From Bacteroidota bacterium (lineage in GTDB: Bacteria; Bacteroidota; Bacteroidia; Chitinophagales; Chitinophagaceae): a DNA stretch of 20,181 bases. The stretch is taken from positions 1 through 20,181 of the forward strand of contig CANHJA010000012.1 of assembly GCA_947460795.1 (NCBI GenBank), written 5' to 3'. The notes beneath the pieces are model-generated. The model did no database searches. It was not told the origin of the DNA and saw nothing but the letters and a program-made list of their open reading frames with translations. Made by a program: the position numbers and the translations under genes. Position 1 is the stretch's first letter. Every line of letters begins with the position of its first letter. Below are positions 1-8,900 of this stretch, piece by piece.

Positions 1-1639
1 TCAACTCCTCTTCAAAGTACATTAATGCATTTTTAATTGGCAAAGGTAAACCGCCACCCAATGCACAGAGAGAGCCAATTTCCATCGTTTCTAATAAATC
101 GTTTAAAAGTGTTTTGTCAATTTTGTAATCTGTATGAATGGCTTTATCAAATAGTTCTTTTCCCCTGGTGCTACCGAGTCTGCAAGGGAAACATTTGCCA
201 CAACTTTCATGCGAAGTAAATTCAAATAAATGATGTAAATAATTAACCAGTGGAAACGATTGAGGTATGCATACCACTGATGCATGACCTAATAAAAATC
301 CATTTTCTTGAAAGGATTCAAAGGTTATGTTTAGTTCACTAATTTTAGAAACAGGAACCAAACCACCCAAAGGCCCGCCAATATGCATCGCTTTAATTGA
401 AGATTTAAAACCTTGTCCTAAATCTTCAATAACAGTTTTTAAAGGGGTTCCCATATCTACTTCGTAAATGCCAGGGCGATTAAAAAAACTATCCAATGAA
501 ACTAATTTTGTACCGGTTGATTTCCCTTTCCCAATGCTCGCAAATTTTTCTCCCCCTTCATTTAAAATAAATGGAATGCAAGCCAATGTTTCTACATTGT
601 TGACAACAGTTGGTTTGTTAAATAGTCCTACTTGGGCAGGATATGGAGGACGAACTCTAACCTCTGGCCGTTGACCTTCAATGCTGGAAAGTAAAGCGGT
701 TTCTTCTCCACAAATGTAGGCTCCTTGTGCATGAATGACTTTGAAATCAAATGAAAAATCAGTGCCTAAAATAGATGAGCCGAGTAATTTTTTATCATAC
801 AATTTTTTTATTTCTGCTTCGCAAATGGCAATGCTTTCAGGATATTCTCCACGAATGTATAATACACCCCAACTGGCACCAATCATGTATCCTGCCAATA
901 TCATGCCTAATAAAACCGAATGGGGTTGTTGCTCTAAAAGATAACGATCGCTATACGCACCAGGATCTCCTTCATCGGCATTGCAAACGACATATTTTAT
1001 TTCACTGGGAGTATTTTTACAACTTTCAAATTTAAAAGCGGTAGGAAAACCTGCGCCACCTCTTCCTCTTAAGCCACTCGTTTTTAATTCTGTTAATAAC
1101 GCATCAGGTGTTTTTTGCAACGAATTTTTTAATAGTTCATAATATTCATCAATGCTTGTAAAAGCTTGTGTTAAAACTTTTGAACCGAAATTACCTACAT
1201 AGTAATCATCTTCGTTTGCATCATCAGGCATTCTTCGGTCTGCGTTTGACAATCTTGAAATTGCGTTGCCTGAATAATTTTTTCCAGCAAAATGAAATGC
1301 ATTCCCTTCATGACAGCGCCCTAAACAATACATTGTTCCAATTTCATCCTCGTTGAAATTTTGTTTTAATTGATCTTTCAAACCATCTTGCGTTCCAGCA
1401 CACATGCAGGCTGTTCCGTTGCAGACATACACTTTTTTCCCTTTATTTTCAGGACGTGTAAAATCATAAAACGTTGCAGTGCCATACGTATTGGCTTTAC
1501 CTATTAAAAATTCTTTGGCTAGTTTTTCGGTTTCTTCTACAGTCAAAGTGCCAGTTTCTTTTGCGGCATCTCCAATTTTCTCAAATAAATTTTCGGTTAA
1601 CCCTTTTCGCCCTGAAAGTTCGCTGATATTGAATGACAT
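1..1639 (-). CDS. Fused NuoE/NuoF-type NADH-oxidising flavoprotein (FdsB/HoxF-like), 3' end cut by window edge
   Basis: An open frame runs from ATG at 1639 to the left edge (546 full codons, no stop reached). The N-terminal part is a thioredoxin-like [2Fe-2S] domain as in NuoE, with Cys73-x4-Cys78 and Cys105-x3-Cys109. The rest is NuoF-like: the NADH/FMN loop GRGGAGFPT begins at Gly192, followed by an NADEGDPGAYSDR segment that binds FMN and a GEETALL segment. The 4Fe-4S ligands are Cys480-x2-Cys483-x2-Cys486 and Cys525. All cofactor motifs are intact. Such E-F fusions act as diaphorase subunits, passing electrons between NAD(H) and a partner such as a molybdenum formate dehydrogenase or a NiFe hydrogenase; classical complex I keeps NuoE and NuoF separate. 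The C-terminal residues seen (ALMYFEEEL) suggest the end is near. The partner subunit would lie downstream, outside the window, so the substrate is unknown. Flavoprotein identity is firm; assignment to a particular complex is inference. Confidence 0.9.
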   Translation of the reverse strand, partial: MSFNISELSGRKGLTENLFEKIGDAAKETGTLTVEETEKLAKEFLIGKANTYGTATFYDFTRPENKGKKVYVCNGTACMCAGTQDGLKDQLKQNFNEDEIGTMYCLGRCHEGNAFHFAGKNYSGNAISRLSNADRRMPDDANEDDYYVGNFGSKVLTQAFTSIDEYYELLKNSLQKTPDALLTELKTSGLRGRGGAGFPTAFKFESCKNTPSEIKYVVCNADEGDPGAYSDRYLLEQQPHSVLLGMILAGYMIGASWGVLYIRGEYPESIAICEAEIKKLYDKKLLGSSILGTDFSFDFKVIHAQGAYICGEETALLSSIEGQRPEVRVRPPYPAQVGLFNKPTVVNNVETLACIPFILNEGGEKFASIGKGKSTGTKLVSLDSFFNRPGIYEVDMGTPLKTVIEDLGQGFKSSIKAMHIGGPLGGLVPVSKISELNITFESFQENGFLLGHASVVCIPQSFPLVNYLHHLFEFTSHESCGKCFPCRLGSTRGKELFDKAIHTDYKIDKTLLNDLLETMEIGSLCALGGGLPLPIKNALMYFEEEL

Positions 1640-1746
1640 AAAATAAATTGTTAGACGATGTAATATAAAAAATATTTTTAACCTACGTCTTAAAAAGATA
1701 TCAAAATAAATAGCTTCGCATCTAACTATTTCATTATTTGTTTTAT

Positions 1747-2262
1747 TTATGATAACTTTTGTACAAATTCAATTGCTGCTTTTAAACGCTCATTTTCATT
1801 TCCTTTAATTATTACAAAAGGCAATTTTGATGATTCAACAATTTCTTTATAGATGTTAAAAAAATAGTTTCTATCCTTTTCATCTGGATGTTCTCTCATA
1901 GGGTCATCAGTCCAAGGAATGTCTGGAGATAATAATAGATAGGCATCATAGGGCTGCTTTGCAATTAAATTTAATATCTGGATGTCACAAGCATTGTATT
2001 TATGCTCACTCCATACTTTAATGACATACAAATTAGTGTCACAAAACAAAAAGGAATTTGATTGATTTGATAATTTATTTTCTAATTCAATTTGTCCTTT
2101 TGCAATTGTAAATAAATCACCTTGATTGTATTCTCTTTTTAAATTTTCTATAAATTCTCTTGCATATTCTGGAACCCACTGGGTATTATAATAATCAGCA
2201 AGCAGTTTGCACATTGTGCTTTTACCAGTGCTTTCTCCTCCTATGATGACTATTTTTTTCAT
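1747..2262 (-). CDS. NadR-type ATP-binding protein (probable ribosylnicotinamide kinase domain, stand-alone)
   Basis: This 171-residue protein starts with a P-loop, GGESTGKST, within the first 20 residues. The following segments (VPEYAREF, a DTN near residue 76, and LLLSPDIPWTDDPMREHP) match the layout of the C-terminal kinase domain of NadR, which phosphorylates nicotinamide riboside to NMN in NAD salvage. In classical NadR this domain follows an NMN adenylyltransferase domain. Here only the kinase-like part is present, and its start is fixed by the P-loop being at the N-terminus. No pnuC transporter or other NAD gene is adjacent. A TATCTTTG promoter box lies 17 bases upstream. Related AAA/P-loop kinases of the same fold have other substrates, so the nicotinamide riboside role is likely but not proven. 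Confidence 0.78.
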   Translation of the reverse strand: MKKIVIIGGESTGKSTMCKLLADYYNTQWVPEYAREFIENLKREYNQGDLFTIAKGQIELENKLSNQSNSFLFCDTNLYVIKVWSEHKYNACDIQILNLIAKQPYDAYLLLSPDIPWTDDPMREHPDEKDRNYFFNIYKEIVESSKLPFVIIKGNENERLKAAIEFVQKLS

Positions 2263-2279
2263 CTAACTGTATTGTATTA

Positions 2280-2287
2280 CAAAGATA
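2280..2287 (-). promoter_or_regulatory. Bacteroidota-type -7 promoter box for the NadR-type gene
   Basis: The minus strand reads TATCTTTG, an exact match to the Bacteroidota -7 consensus TAnnTTTG. It is 17 bases before the ATG of the NadR-type gene, giving a short predicted leader of about 10 bases. I see no clear TTTG -33 element at the usual distance, so this is a moderate call. Confidence 0.42.
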
Positions 2288-2391
2288 TCATTTTTAAAAA
2301 ATGTTAAAGAAAATAAAATTATTGAAACGTTTATGGAAAATTATGAAATCGTGCATCTATTAAATATTAATTATCTATAAAATAAAATATC

Positions 2392-3813
2392 ATGAAATCA
2401 AAAACACTTTTTACGATGCTCACAATGATTGGTTTAACATCAATTGTCACTTTATCATCTTTTTATAAAACAACTAATCAGTTAGCAAATACGCCTGATA
2501 CAGACGAAGCCATTTCGTATAAATCAAATAGTAAACAAACCAGTCAGCTCGGAAACCTAACCCTATCAACTGCATTTGAAAACGATTATTATACCAACAA
2601 CAATCGTGAAGGAAATTTTTATGTAGAATTAAAAGCCAATAAATACAATGGAAATCATGAGACCCACACCCCATTAAATATTTCTGTTGTGATTGATAGA
2701 AGTGGTTCTATGGCTGGTGATAAAATGCAAAATGCAAAGAAAGCAGCAAAATATATTGTAGATCAATTAAGCAGTGATGATTATTTATCTGTGGTGATTT
2801 ATGATGGCGAAGTAACATTATTGCAACCAACCATATCTGTAAACAATAAACAGGCCATTAAATATAAAATTGATGCAATTACGGATCGTGGAGGCACCAA
2901 TTTAATGGGAGGTGCTATGAAAGGATATGAAGAAGTAAAACGTTTTTATAAACCTGGATATATTAACAGAGTCCTTTTATTAAGCGACGGCCAAGCCAAT
3001 GAAGGTATTACAGATCCTCAACAAATTGAAAAAATTGTTCGCAATCAAAATAAAGAAAATGGCATTTCAATTTCTACATTTGGATTAGGAAATGATTACA
3101 ATGAAGATTTGATGACTGCTATGGCTGAAACTGGAACAGGGAATTATTATTTTATTAATAACACAGAAAAAATAGCTTCTATTTTTAAAAAAGAATTAAA
3201 TGGTTTAATGGAAGTTGTTGCACAAAATACAACGCTAACGATTACCATTCCTGACTTTGTAAATATTGAAAAAGTATATGGTTATAAATATGATCAAATT
3301 GGAAATCAATTGACTATTCATTTACACGATATTTTTTCAGAAGAAACGAAAGGGCTTTTGATAAAATATCGAATACAAAATGGTAATAATACCGCTGTGA
3401 AATTCATCGCAAAAGCAAATTATGCAGACGCTACTAATAAAGAAAATAAAGTGTTAGCAACGAGCAACAAAGCGTCATTTACCAATCAATTATCAGTTTA
3501 TAAAGATTATTTTAATGAATGGGCATCTGCGCAAGTCGCTTTATACGTGAGCAATGAAAAACTAGAAGTTGCCATGAAAGAAGTAGATAAAGGAAACTAT
3601 AAACAAGCAAGAGAAATCGTTCAAGAAAATACTATTTACATGTCTAAAAAATCAAAGTTAATTGAAAAATCACCTGAATTAAAAAGAGCAACCGACAATA
3701 ATAGTGCATATGATGAAAATATTAAAAATGTAGAATCTATGGCCGAAGCAGATGTGAAATTTTTACAAAAGTCTACAAAGAGTGAAAATTACATGATTAG
3801 AAATAAGAAGTAG
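2392..3813 (+). CDS. Exported von Willebrand factor type A domain protein
   Basis: A 473-residue protein with an N-terminal hydrophobic stretch (about residues 5-24) that reads as a signal peptide or membrane anchor; there is no lipobox cysteine. The vWA domain spans about residues 94-270 and has a complete MIDAS metal site: Asp102-x-Ser104-x-Ser106, Thr169 in GGTNL, and Asp199 in LLLSDGQ. Such domains bind Mg2+ and mediate protein-protein contacts. A beta-rich segment (about 275-365) follows, then a helical, charged tail (about 375-470) with many Lys and Glu. The layout resembles the exported vWA proteins of the YfbK type, whose function is poorly known. The gene stands alone: the neighbour upstream is divergent and prmC downstream is convergent, so genes for a MoxR ATPase or Bat-type proteins are absent nearby. 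Fold assignment is firm; role unknown. Confidence 0.9.
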   Translation: MKSKTLFTMLTMIGLTSIVTLSSFYKTTNQLANTPDTDEAISYKSNSKQTSQLGNLTLSTAFENDYYTNNNREGNFYVELKANKYNGNHETHTPLNISVVIDRSGSMAGDKMQNAKKAAKYIVDQLSSDDYLSVVIYDGEVTLLQPTISVNNKQAIKYKIDAITDRGGTNLMGGAMKGYEEVKRFYKPGYINRVLLLSDGQANEGITDPQQIEKIVRNQNKENGISISTFGLGNDYNEDLMTAMAETGTGNYYFINNTEKIASIFKKELNGLMEVVAQNTTLTITIPDFVNIEKVYGYKYDQIGNQLTIHLHDIFSEETKGLLIKYRIQNGNNTAVKFIAKANYADATNKENKVLATSNKASFTNQLSVYKDYFNEWASAQVALYVSNEKLEVAMKEVDKGNYKQAREIVQENTIYMSKKSKLIEKSPELKRATDNNSAYDENIKNVESMAEADVKFLQKSTKSENYMIRNKK

Positions 3814-3844
3814 TTTATAAAATGTGTGAAAATAACAATCAAAA

Positions 3845-4693
3845 TTAAATACCCAACATCGCTTTAATCATTCGATTATTTTCATACATATCTTTTTTTA
3901 GTGCTGTTTCAAAACCATTTTCTTTACATAAATTAAAAACGTCTTCAGCATAATCTTGATGGGTTTCAAAAAAAAGAAACCCATCTTTTTTTAAATTGTT
4001 TTTTGCAAAAGAAACAATCGCTTTGTAAAACTGCATTGGATCTTTATTTGTCACAAACAAAGCTTCATGAGGTTCATAGGCTGTTACTCTTTCGCTCATT
4101 GTTGTTTTTTCACTTTCTAAAATGTAAGGAGGATTTGATACAATGACGTCAAATTTTTCGGAAAAAGTATGAAATAAATTCAAAATATCATCTTGAAAAA
4201 AATCTATATCAAGGTGGTGATTTTTTGCATTTTGAATGGCAATCTCAATCGTTTTTTGATTAATATCCATTGCTAATATTTCAGCCTTTACTAAAACAGA
4301 TTTTAAATAAATAGGAATACATCCGCTGCCTGTTCCAATATCAATTATAAATAAATTTTGATTCTTTTTTTCTTTTAAGGTATCCAAAATCCAGAGGGTT
4401 AACTCCTCTGTTTCAGGACGAGGAATCAGCGTGTTTTCGGTTACCTGTAGTTTAAATTTTCCAAACCACTCATAACCTAAAATGTATTGAATTGGTTTGT
4501 GTATTTTTAAGTCTGCAATAATTGAATTTAATGCCTCAACATTCATCTCTGTCGATTTATTTGCCAATAATTCCAGTTTTGAGAGCCCTGTTAGATGTTC
4601 TGTAATTCTTGAAAAAAGTTCCTCTAATTCATCTTTATCAAGAACAGATGCACATTCATTAAAAAAATATTTTTTAGCTTCCAAGAAATTCAT
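3845..4693 (-). CDS. prmC: Peptide chain release factor N5-glutamine methyltransferase PrmC (HemK)
   Basis: This protein methylates the glutamine of the GGQ motif of release factors RF1 and RF2, using S-adenosylmethionine, and so supports translation termination. The SAM-binding motif DIGTGSG covers residues 118-124 and the catalytic NPPY covers 187-190 (numbering from the chosen start), close to the positions known for E. coli PrmC. The N-terminal helical domain (about 1-100) ends with KPIQYILGYEWF and PRPETEEL, both typical of the family. The frame is open further up to an ATG at 4738, but the extra 15 residues are hydrophobic and not part of the family. That start would also leave only three bases to the divergent gene, so I chose the ATG at 4693. 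The protein is then 282 residues, a usual length. It meets the vWA gene tail to tail. Confidence 0.94.
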   Translation of the reverse strand: MNFLEAKKYFFNECASVLDKDELEELFSRITEHLTGLSKLELLANKSTEMNVEALNSIIADLKIHKPIQYILGYEWFGKFKLQVTENTLIPRPETEELTLWILDTLKEKKNQNLFIIDIGTGSGCIPIYLKSVLVKAEILAMDINQKTIEIAIQNAKNHHLDIDFFQDDILNLFHTFSEKFDVIVSNPPYILESEKTTMSERVTAYEPHEALFVTNKDPMQFYKAIVSFAKNNLKKDGFLFFETHQDYAEDVFNLCKENGFETALKKDMYENNRMIKAMLGI

Positions 4694-4741
4694 ACTGCAA
4701 AAGAAGTAAAAAAATATTAATTTCAATTTTAAATTCATTTT

Positions 4742-5827
4742 ATGCGCACCATAAAACCAATATATCTTCTATTTTCATTGCTAATTTTAATTTTTACAGC
4801 TTGTTTAAAAGGTAAATTTTCTTCCCCTTTAACAATAAAGCCTGGCCAAGTAGATTCGGCATTTACGAATTATTTTAAGAAGCAAAGTGGCGTAACCGCT
4901 GCCATTGGTGCACGATCGCTCACATTGAGTGATGGACGTATGTTGTGGCTTTTTGGCAAATCGCATCTCAATGATTTCAATACCTCTACTCAAAAAATTA
5001 GTTGCAATGCCAATGCACACAATGCCGCAATGTTATTTGCTGGAAATACTATTTCAACTTTAAATAATGGCAATGCTGATTTTATTCCGTCAAATGAAGT
5101 AAATACTTGGTTTACTCCTTTACATGCGTATCAATATTTTGATACGGTTTTTCTTTTTGCAAAGAAAGAGGGTAGCAGCATTCAAAATAATAAAACATAC
5201 ATAGCTAAATTTCAATTTCCATCATTGCAATTTTTAAGTATCGACTCTATGTCATTAAGCAACACGATTTATGGGTACAATATTCTGGTAGATACCGCGA
5301 TTGGTTTTTGTTATATATATGGGCTAAAAAATCTAAATCCAGCAGGTCAAAATAGTGTTTGTTTAGCACGTTTTCCAATGAATAATCCGTATTCAACATG
5401 GACGTTTTATGCAGCCGATCAATGGATTAATTATGCACAAAATGCCATTCCAATTACGCAAATTCCAGCTGAAAATTTCTCTATCAGAAAAATTAGAAAC
5501 CAATTTGTAATGATTACTCAAGATGCTGCATTTATGTGTAATGAAGGCACTAATATTTATTCGAATATTGCCTCTTATCCATATGGACCGTTTTTAAATT
5601 ATACAAAAATTTATACCATTCAAGATAAAATTGGCTCTGTAACTTCAGCAACTAAACAACCAACTATTCATCCTGAATTTACTAGCAATGATGAGCTTTT
5701 AGTCACTTATTCAATTGATGGTTTTGATCCTTGCCAAACTACATGTAATAACAACGAAGATGAGCCAGACTATCATCGAATTAAAGCAATTCGTGTTCCA
5801 TTAAAAAGTATCAATCCAAGCATGTAA
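4742..5827 (+). CDS. Predicted lipoprotein, beta-propeller-like (DUF4185/DUF5005-like), function unknown
   Basis: A 361-residue protein with a lipoprotein signal peptide: MRTIKPIY, a hydrophobic core, and Cys21 after IFTA. It is therefore expected to be lipid-anchored in the periplasm or outer membrane. The mature part begins with GARSLTLSDGRMLWLFGKS (about residues 56-74). That pattern, a short strand ending in DGR-xLWLFG, is seen in bacterial propeller proteins related to glycoside-hydrolase folds, which carry names such as DUF4185 or DUF5005. Near the C-terminus, ELLVTYSIDGFDP fits a final blade. Cys residues cluster at the end (CQTTCN). I cannot name a substrate. The gene diverges from prmC, and its promoter probably lies in or near the 5' part of prmC. 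It ends 34 bases before a strong palindromic terminator. Lipoprotein status is solid; the propeller family is a tentative reading. Confidence 0.82.
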   Translation: MRTIKPIYLLFSLLILIFTACLKGKFSSPLTIKPGQVDSAFTNYFKKQSGVTAAIGARSLTLSDGRMLWLFGKSHLNDFNTSTQKISCNANAHNAAMLFAGNTISTLNNGNADFIPSNEVNTWFTPLHAYQYFDTVFLFAKKEGSSIQNNKTYIAKFQFPSLQFLSIDSMSLSNTIYGYNILVDTAIGFCYIYGLKNLNPAGQNSVCLARFPMNNPYSTWTFYAADQWINYAQNAIPITQIPAENFSIRKIRNQFVMITQDAAFMCNEGTNIYSNIASYPYGPFLNYTKIYTIQDKIGSVTSATKQPTIHPEFTSNDELLVTYSIDGFDPCQTTCNNNEDEPDYHRIKAIRVPLKSINPSM

Positions 5828-5860
5828 AATTTAAATTCAACGCTTTTCAATAAATAATAT

Positions 5861-5892
5861 AAAAATGCCGGTAAATATTTACCGGCATTTTT
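5861..5892. terminator. Bidirectional intrinsic terminator between convergent genes
   Basis: A perfect 32-bp palindrome: five A's, a GC-rich stem ATGCCGGTAA, an AT centre, then the mirror image ending in five T's. Either strand gives a hairpin followed by U's. It lies 34 bases after the lipoprotein stop and 26 bases after the end of the convergent A2M-like gene, so it can serve both. Confidence 0.88.
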
Positions 5893-5917
5893 AAAGAAAT
5901 TAAGGAAACAAATAAAA

Positions 5918-8900
5918 TTACTGAATCACTATTTTTTTATTAACGCTATTTCCAAATACAAAAGGATAATACATGAGTGATGCTTTTGTTGCTGGCAACA
6001 CAAATTCTCCTTTAAATAATGGCATCACATTAATTGAAAGTTGCTTCATACCCATTGGTAATTTTTCAAAATAGTAAACCACTTTGTGTTTATAATATTC
6101 TACATAATCTCCTTTGCCAAAATTGCTAGTTTTTTGAATAACCTTCATCCCTGATGGAATTGGAATTTCTATCATCACATTTTCGCCCGATTTATATGAT
6201 TGAACATCAATAGTAAATAAACAATTTATACCTGCTTTTACTTTTGATACCACTTCGTTATTTTGAATAAATGAAGTTCTCACCGAAAACACAGAATCAT
6301 GTATAGTTGGATTTTCGTCTAAATTTTCTTCTGAAGTATTTAAGAAAACATCGCCACCAACATGTTTTATTTTGTAATCATTGTGTGCAATATTTATTTT
6401 ATAAGGGAATGAAGTAATTGTCAACGAATCATTTATCGTTAATTTTGATTGTATTGGTTTTGATGTATCTGTCATAGCATCAAACATCAACGCTTCAATC
6501 ATTTTTGCTTTTGAATAAGTATTTAAATGTTGATCAAATTGACCATTCACTAATTTCTTTTTAAATAAGTCAGTAAACTCTTTTGCAAATGGAGTGTTTT
6601 TAAATAAAGAGTATGCTTTAAAAATATCTGACTTATAATCGTAGAAGAAATTATCATAATAAGGTTGATTTACTTTTGAATTCATTTCTAGAAAAACTGC
6701 GTACAAATCTTCTTTTTTTACTTCTTCTTTTCTTGTCATTTTATTTTGCAAATGATAAATTTTATCTGTTGTATTTAAAAAATCAGTATTGATTGTTGCA
6801 TACGAATCATTCACACGACTATTATAACTTCCTTGCACATAAATATGATATGCATAAATTTTATCTGAGTTTGAAAAATTTTGATAATTTGCTGTAACAT
6901 AATCTCTCGTTGAGTTATATACATTATTTAAGAATCCATATTTTAGTGCATCATACGTAACTTCCATAACATAAATAGTCATCCGATTATTAGAATTGCT
7001 ATTTCTCCACCAACCAAAACTTCCATCAGCATTTTGCATATCTACTAAGCGAGCTAGTAAATTATTGATGTCTTTTGTATTTGTAGATTTAAGTTTTAAT
7101 TGTCTTTGAATTTTTTCTTTCACCAACAAAGCTGCTAATTTCGAAGCGGTTTGTTCTACACATCCATATTCATATTTATTTAATTCGTCTACTACTGAAA
7201 TTACTTTTTCATATAATGTGTTATTGAAAATTATACTTCCTTTTGTGTTTGGTGCTATGTTTAATTTATAAGTAGAATCAACTTCCATCAAAAAATTTTG
7301 ATTTGAGAAATATTTCATAGCAGTTGACAATACAGGAATATCATAATGTTCAAAATCTTTGTATTTTTCTTTGTAAACCAATCCTCCTTCAAATGAAACT
7401 GTATCTTTTGTTTCGGCTTCTATCAATATGCTATCTAAGTATGTATTTTTGATAAGTACATTTTTGTTGACTTTCTCCATGCCGTTCACACTCACTTTTG
7501 ATTGAATAGTCAATGCATCTTTCATTAAATTTTGATATTTTATTTTGGCTTCAACTTTATCATTTTTATATACATAAGAAGGCACTAAACAAATTGTTTG
7601 TAAAGGCTTATACACTTTCGTTTCAGCTTCATCAATGCCATGCAACCAATGTTTTCCTACACCTATAAAGTAGGACTTCCAAGCAGTTATATTGTCAGGT
7701 AATTTTACCGTAAAAGCAGCAACCCCATTTTTATTTGTTATTAAATTAGGTTTCCAATAGCCAACATCACTGAATTTTTTACGAATAGTAGAAGCATTTT
7801 TATTGTTGATTACTTGATCAATCATGGAAGTATCAGCATACGTGTTTTTATCTCTGTTGCTCTTGTCTTCATAAATTTTTAAATCTAAAGCCTCAAGATT
7901 TTTAAATCTTAAATCAGTAGCTTGAATTGCATCAATTGTATACGGTGTTGCATAACTTATATTGTCTGCTAAACCTATATTGCTTACTGTGTAGCTATTT
8001 TGGTATGAACCAGCTTGCATTGGTGCATAATATGCGGTTGGAGAAGCACCACTGTAACTATATTCTATCTCTTTTTTATACAACACTGGTGCATCTGCAG
8101 ATACAGTATAAGTTGGCTTTTCATATTCGGGTAATTGCCCTTTCATATTCACATCAAACTCCTTTCGTTTTAAAATTTCTTTTTTCTCTAATCCAATAAA
8201 TGTTTCTAAAATATAAGTATACTCTTTTGTAAATTCAATGTTGTTTAATTTCAATGAAGTATAACCTGGTTTGCTTATTTCTAAAGAATATAATTGTGCC
8301 TCTTTTGATTTTGGGAAAGGCATTTCAAAACTATTTTCATTAATAGTATACGTTTTAAGTATTTGGTTATTATAAATTAAATTCACTTGCACATTATCCA
8401 AAAAGGCACGAGTTTCTTTTTCATGTACTGTAATTTTCAATATATCTTTTTGTTGGCTTTTAATATAAGCCATCATTCTAAAATCAGGTTGTACTACTTC
8501 AAACAATGGATGATATAAACCCTTTGCTTTCAACGATGTGTTGATTTCAATTTCAGAATGTGCACCGAAAAACACGGGTTCAAAGTGAGAAATAGCATAA
8601 TCTGGATGATAAATTTTAATTTGATAGGTAGCGGGCAAAATATCCAAAATTTCAAATAAACCATTGTTGTTTGTTACAGCACCATATTTATATTTCCCAT
8701 TTATTTCAACATAAACCAATGCACCTACTAAAGGTGTTTGATTTTCGTCTGTTATCATTCCATGAAAATAAATATTATTTCTTGCTTGTGAAGACTGTTT
8801 AATTTTTTCTTTAGTTTCATAAGGTGCATCATAAAATGGCAATAGAGGAACTGCATTTAATTCGGCATAAATTTTTAATGGCTCTTCTATTTTTTCTTTT

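Noticed and set aside
37..1356. Plus-strand short frames opposite the NuoE/NuoF fusion gene
   Set aside because: They are antisense shadows of a gene with complete cofactor motifs on the minus strand.
4694..4738. N-terminal 15-residue extension of PrmC
   Set aside because: Hydrophobic and not part of the family; the inner ATG gives motif positions close to those of E. coli PrmC.
7927..8199. A 90-codon plus-strand frame inside the A2M-like gene
   Set aside because: Antisense shadow; the minus-strand frame is continuous with clear domain motifs on both sides.
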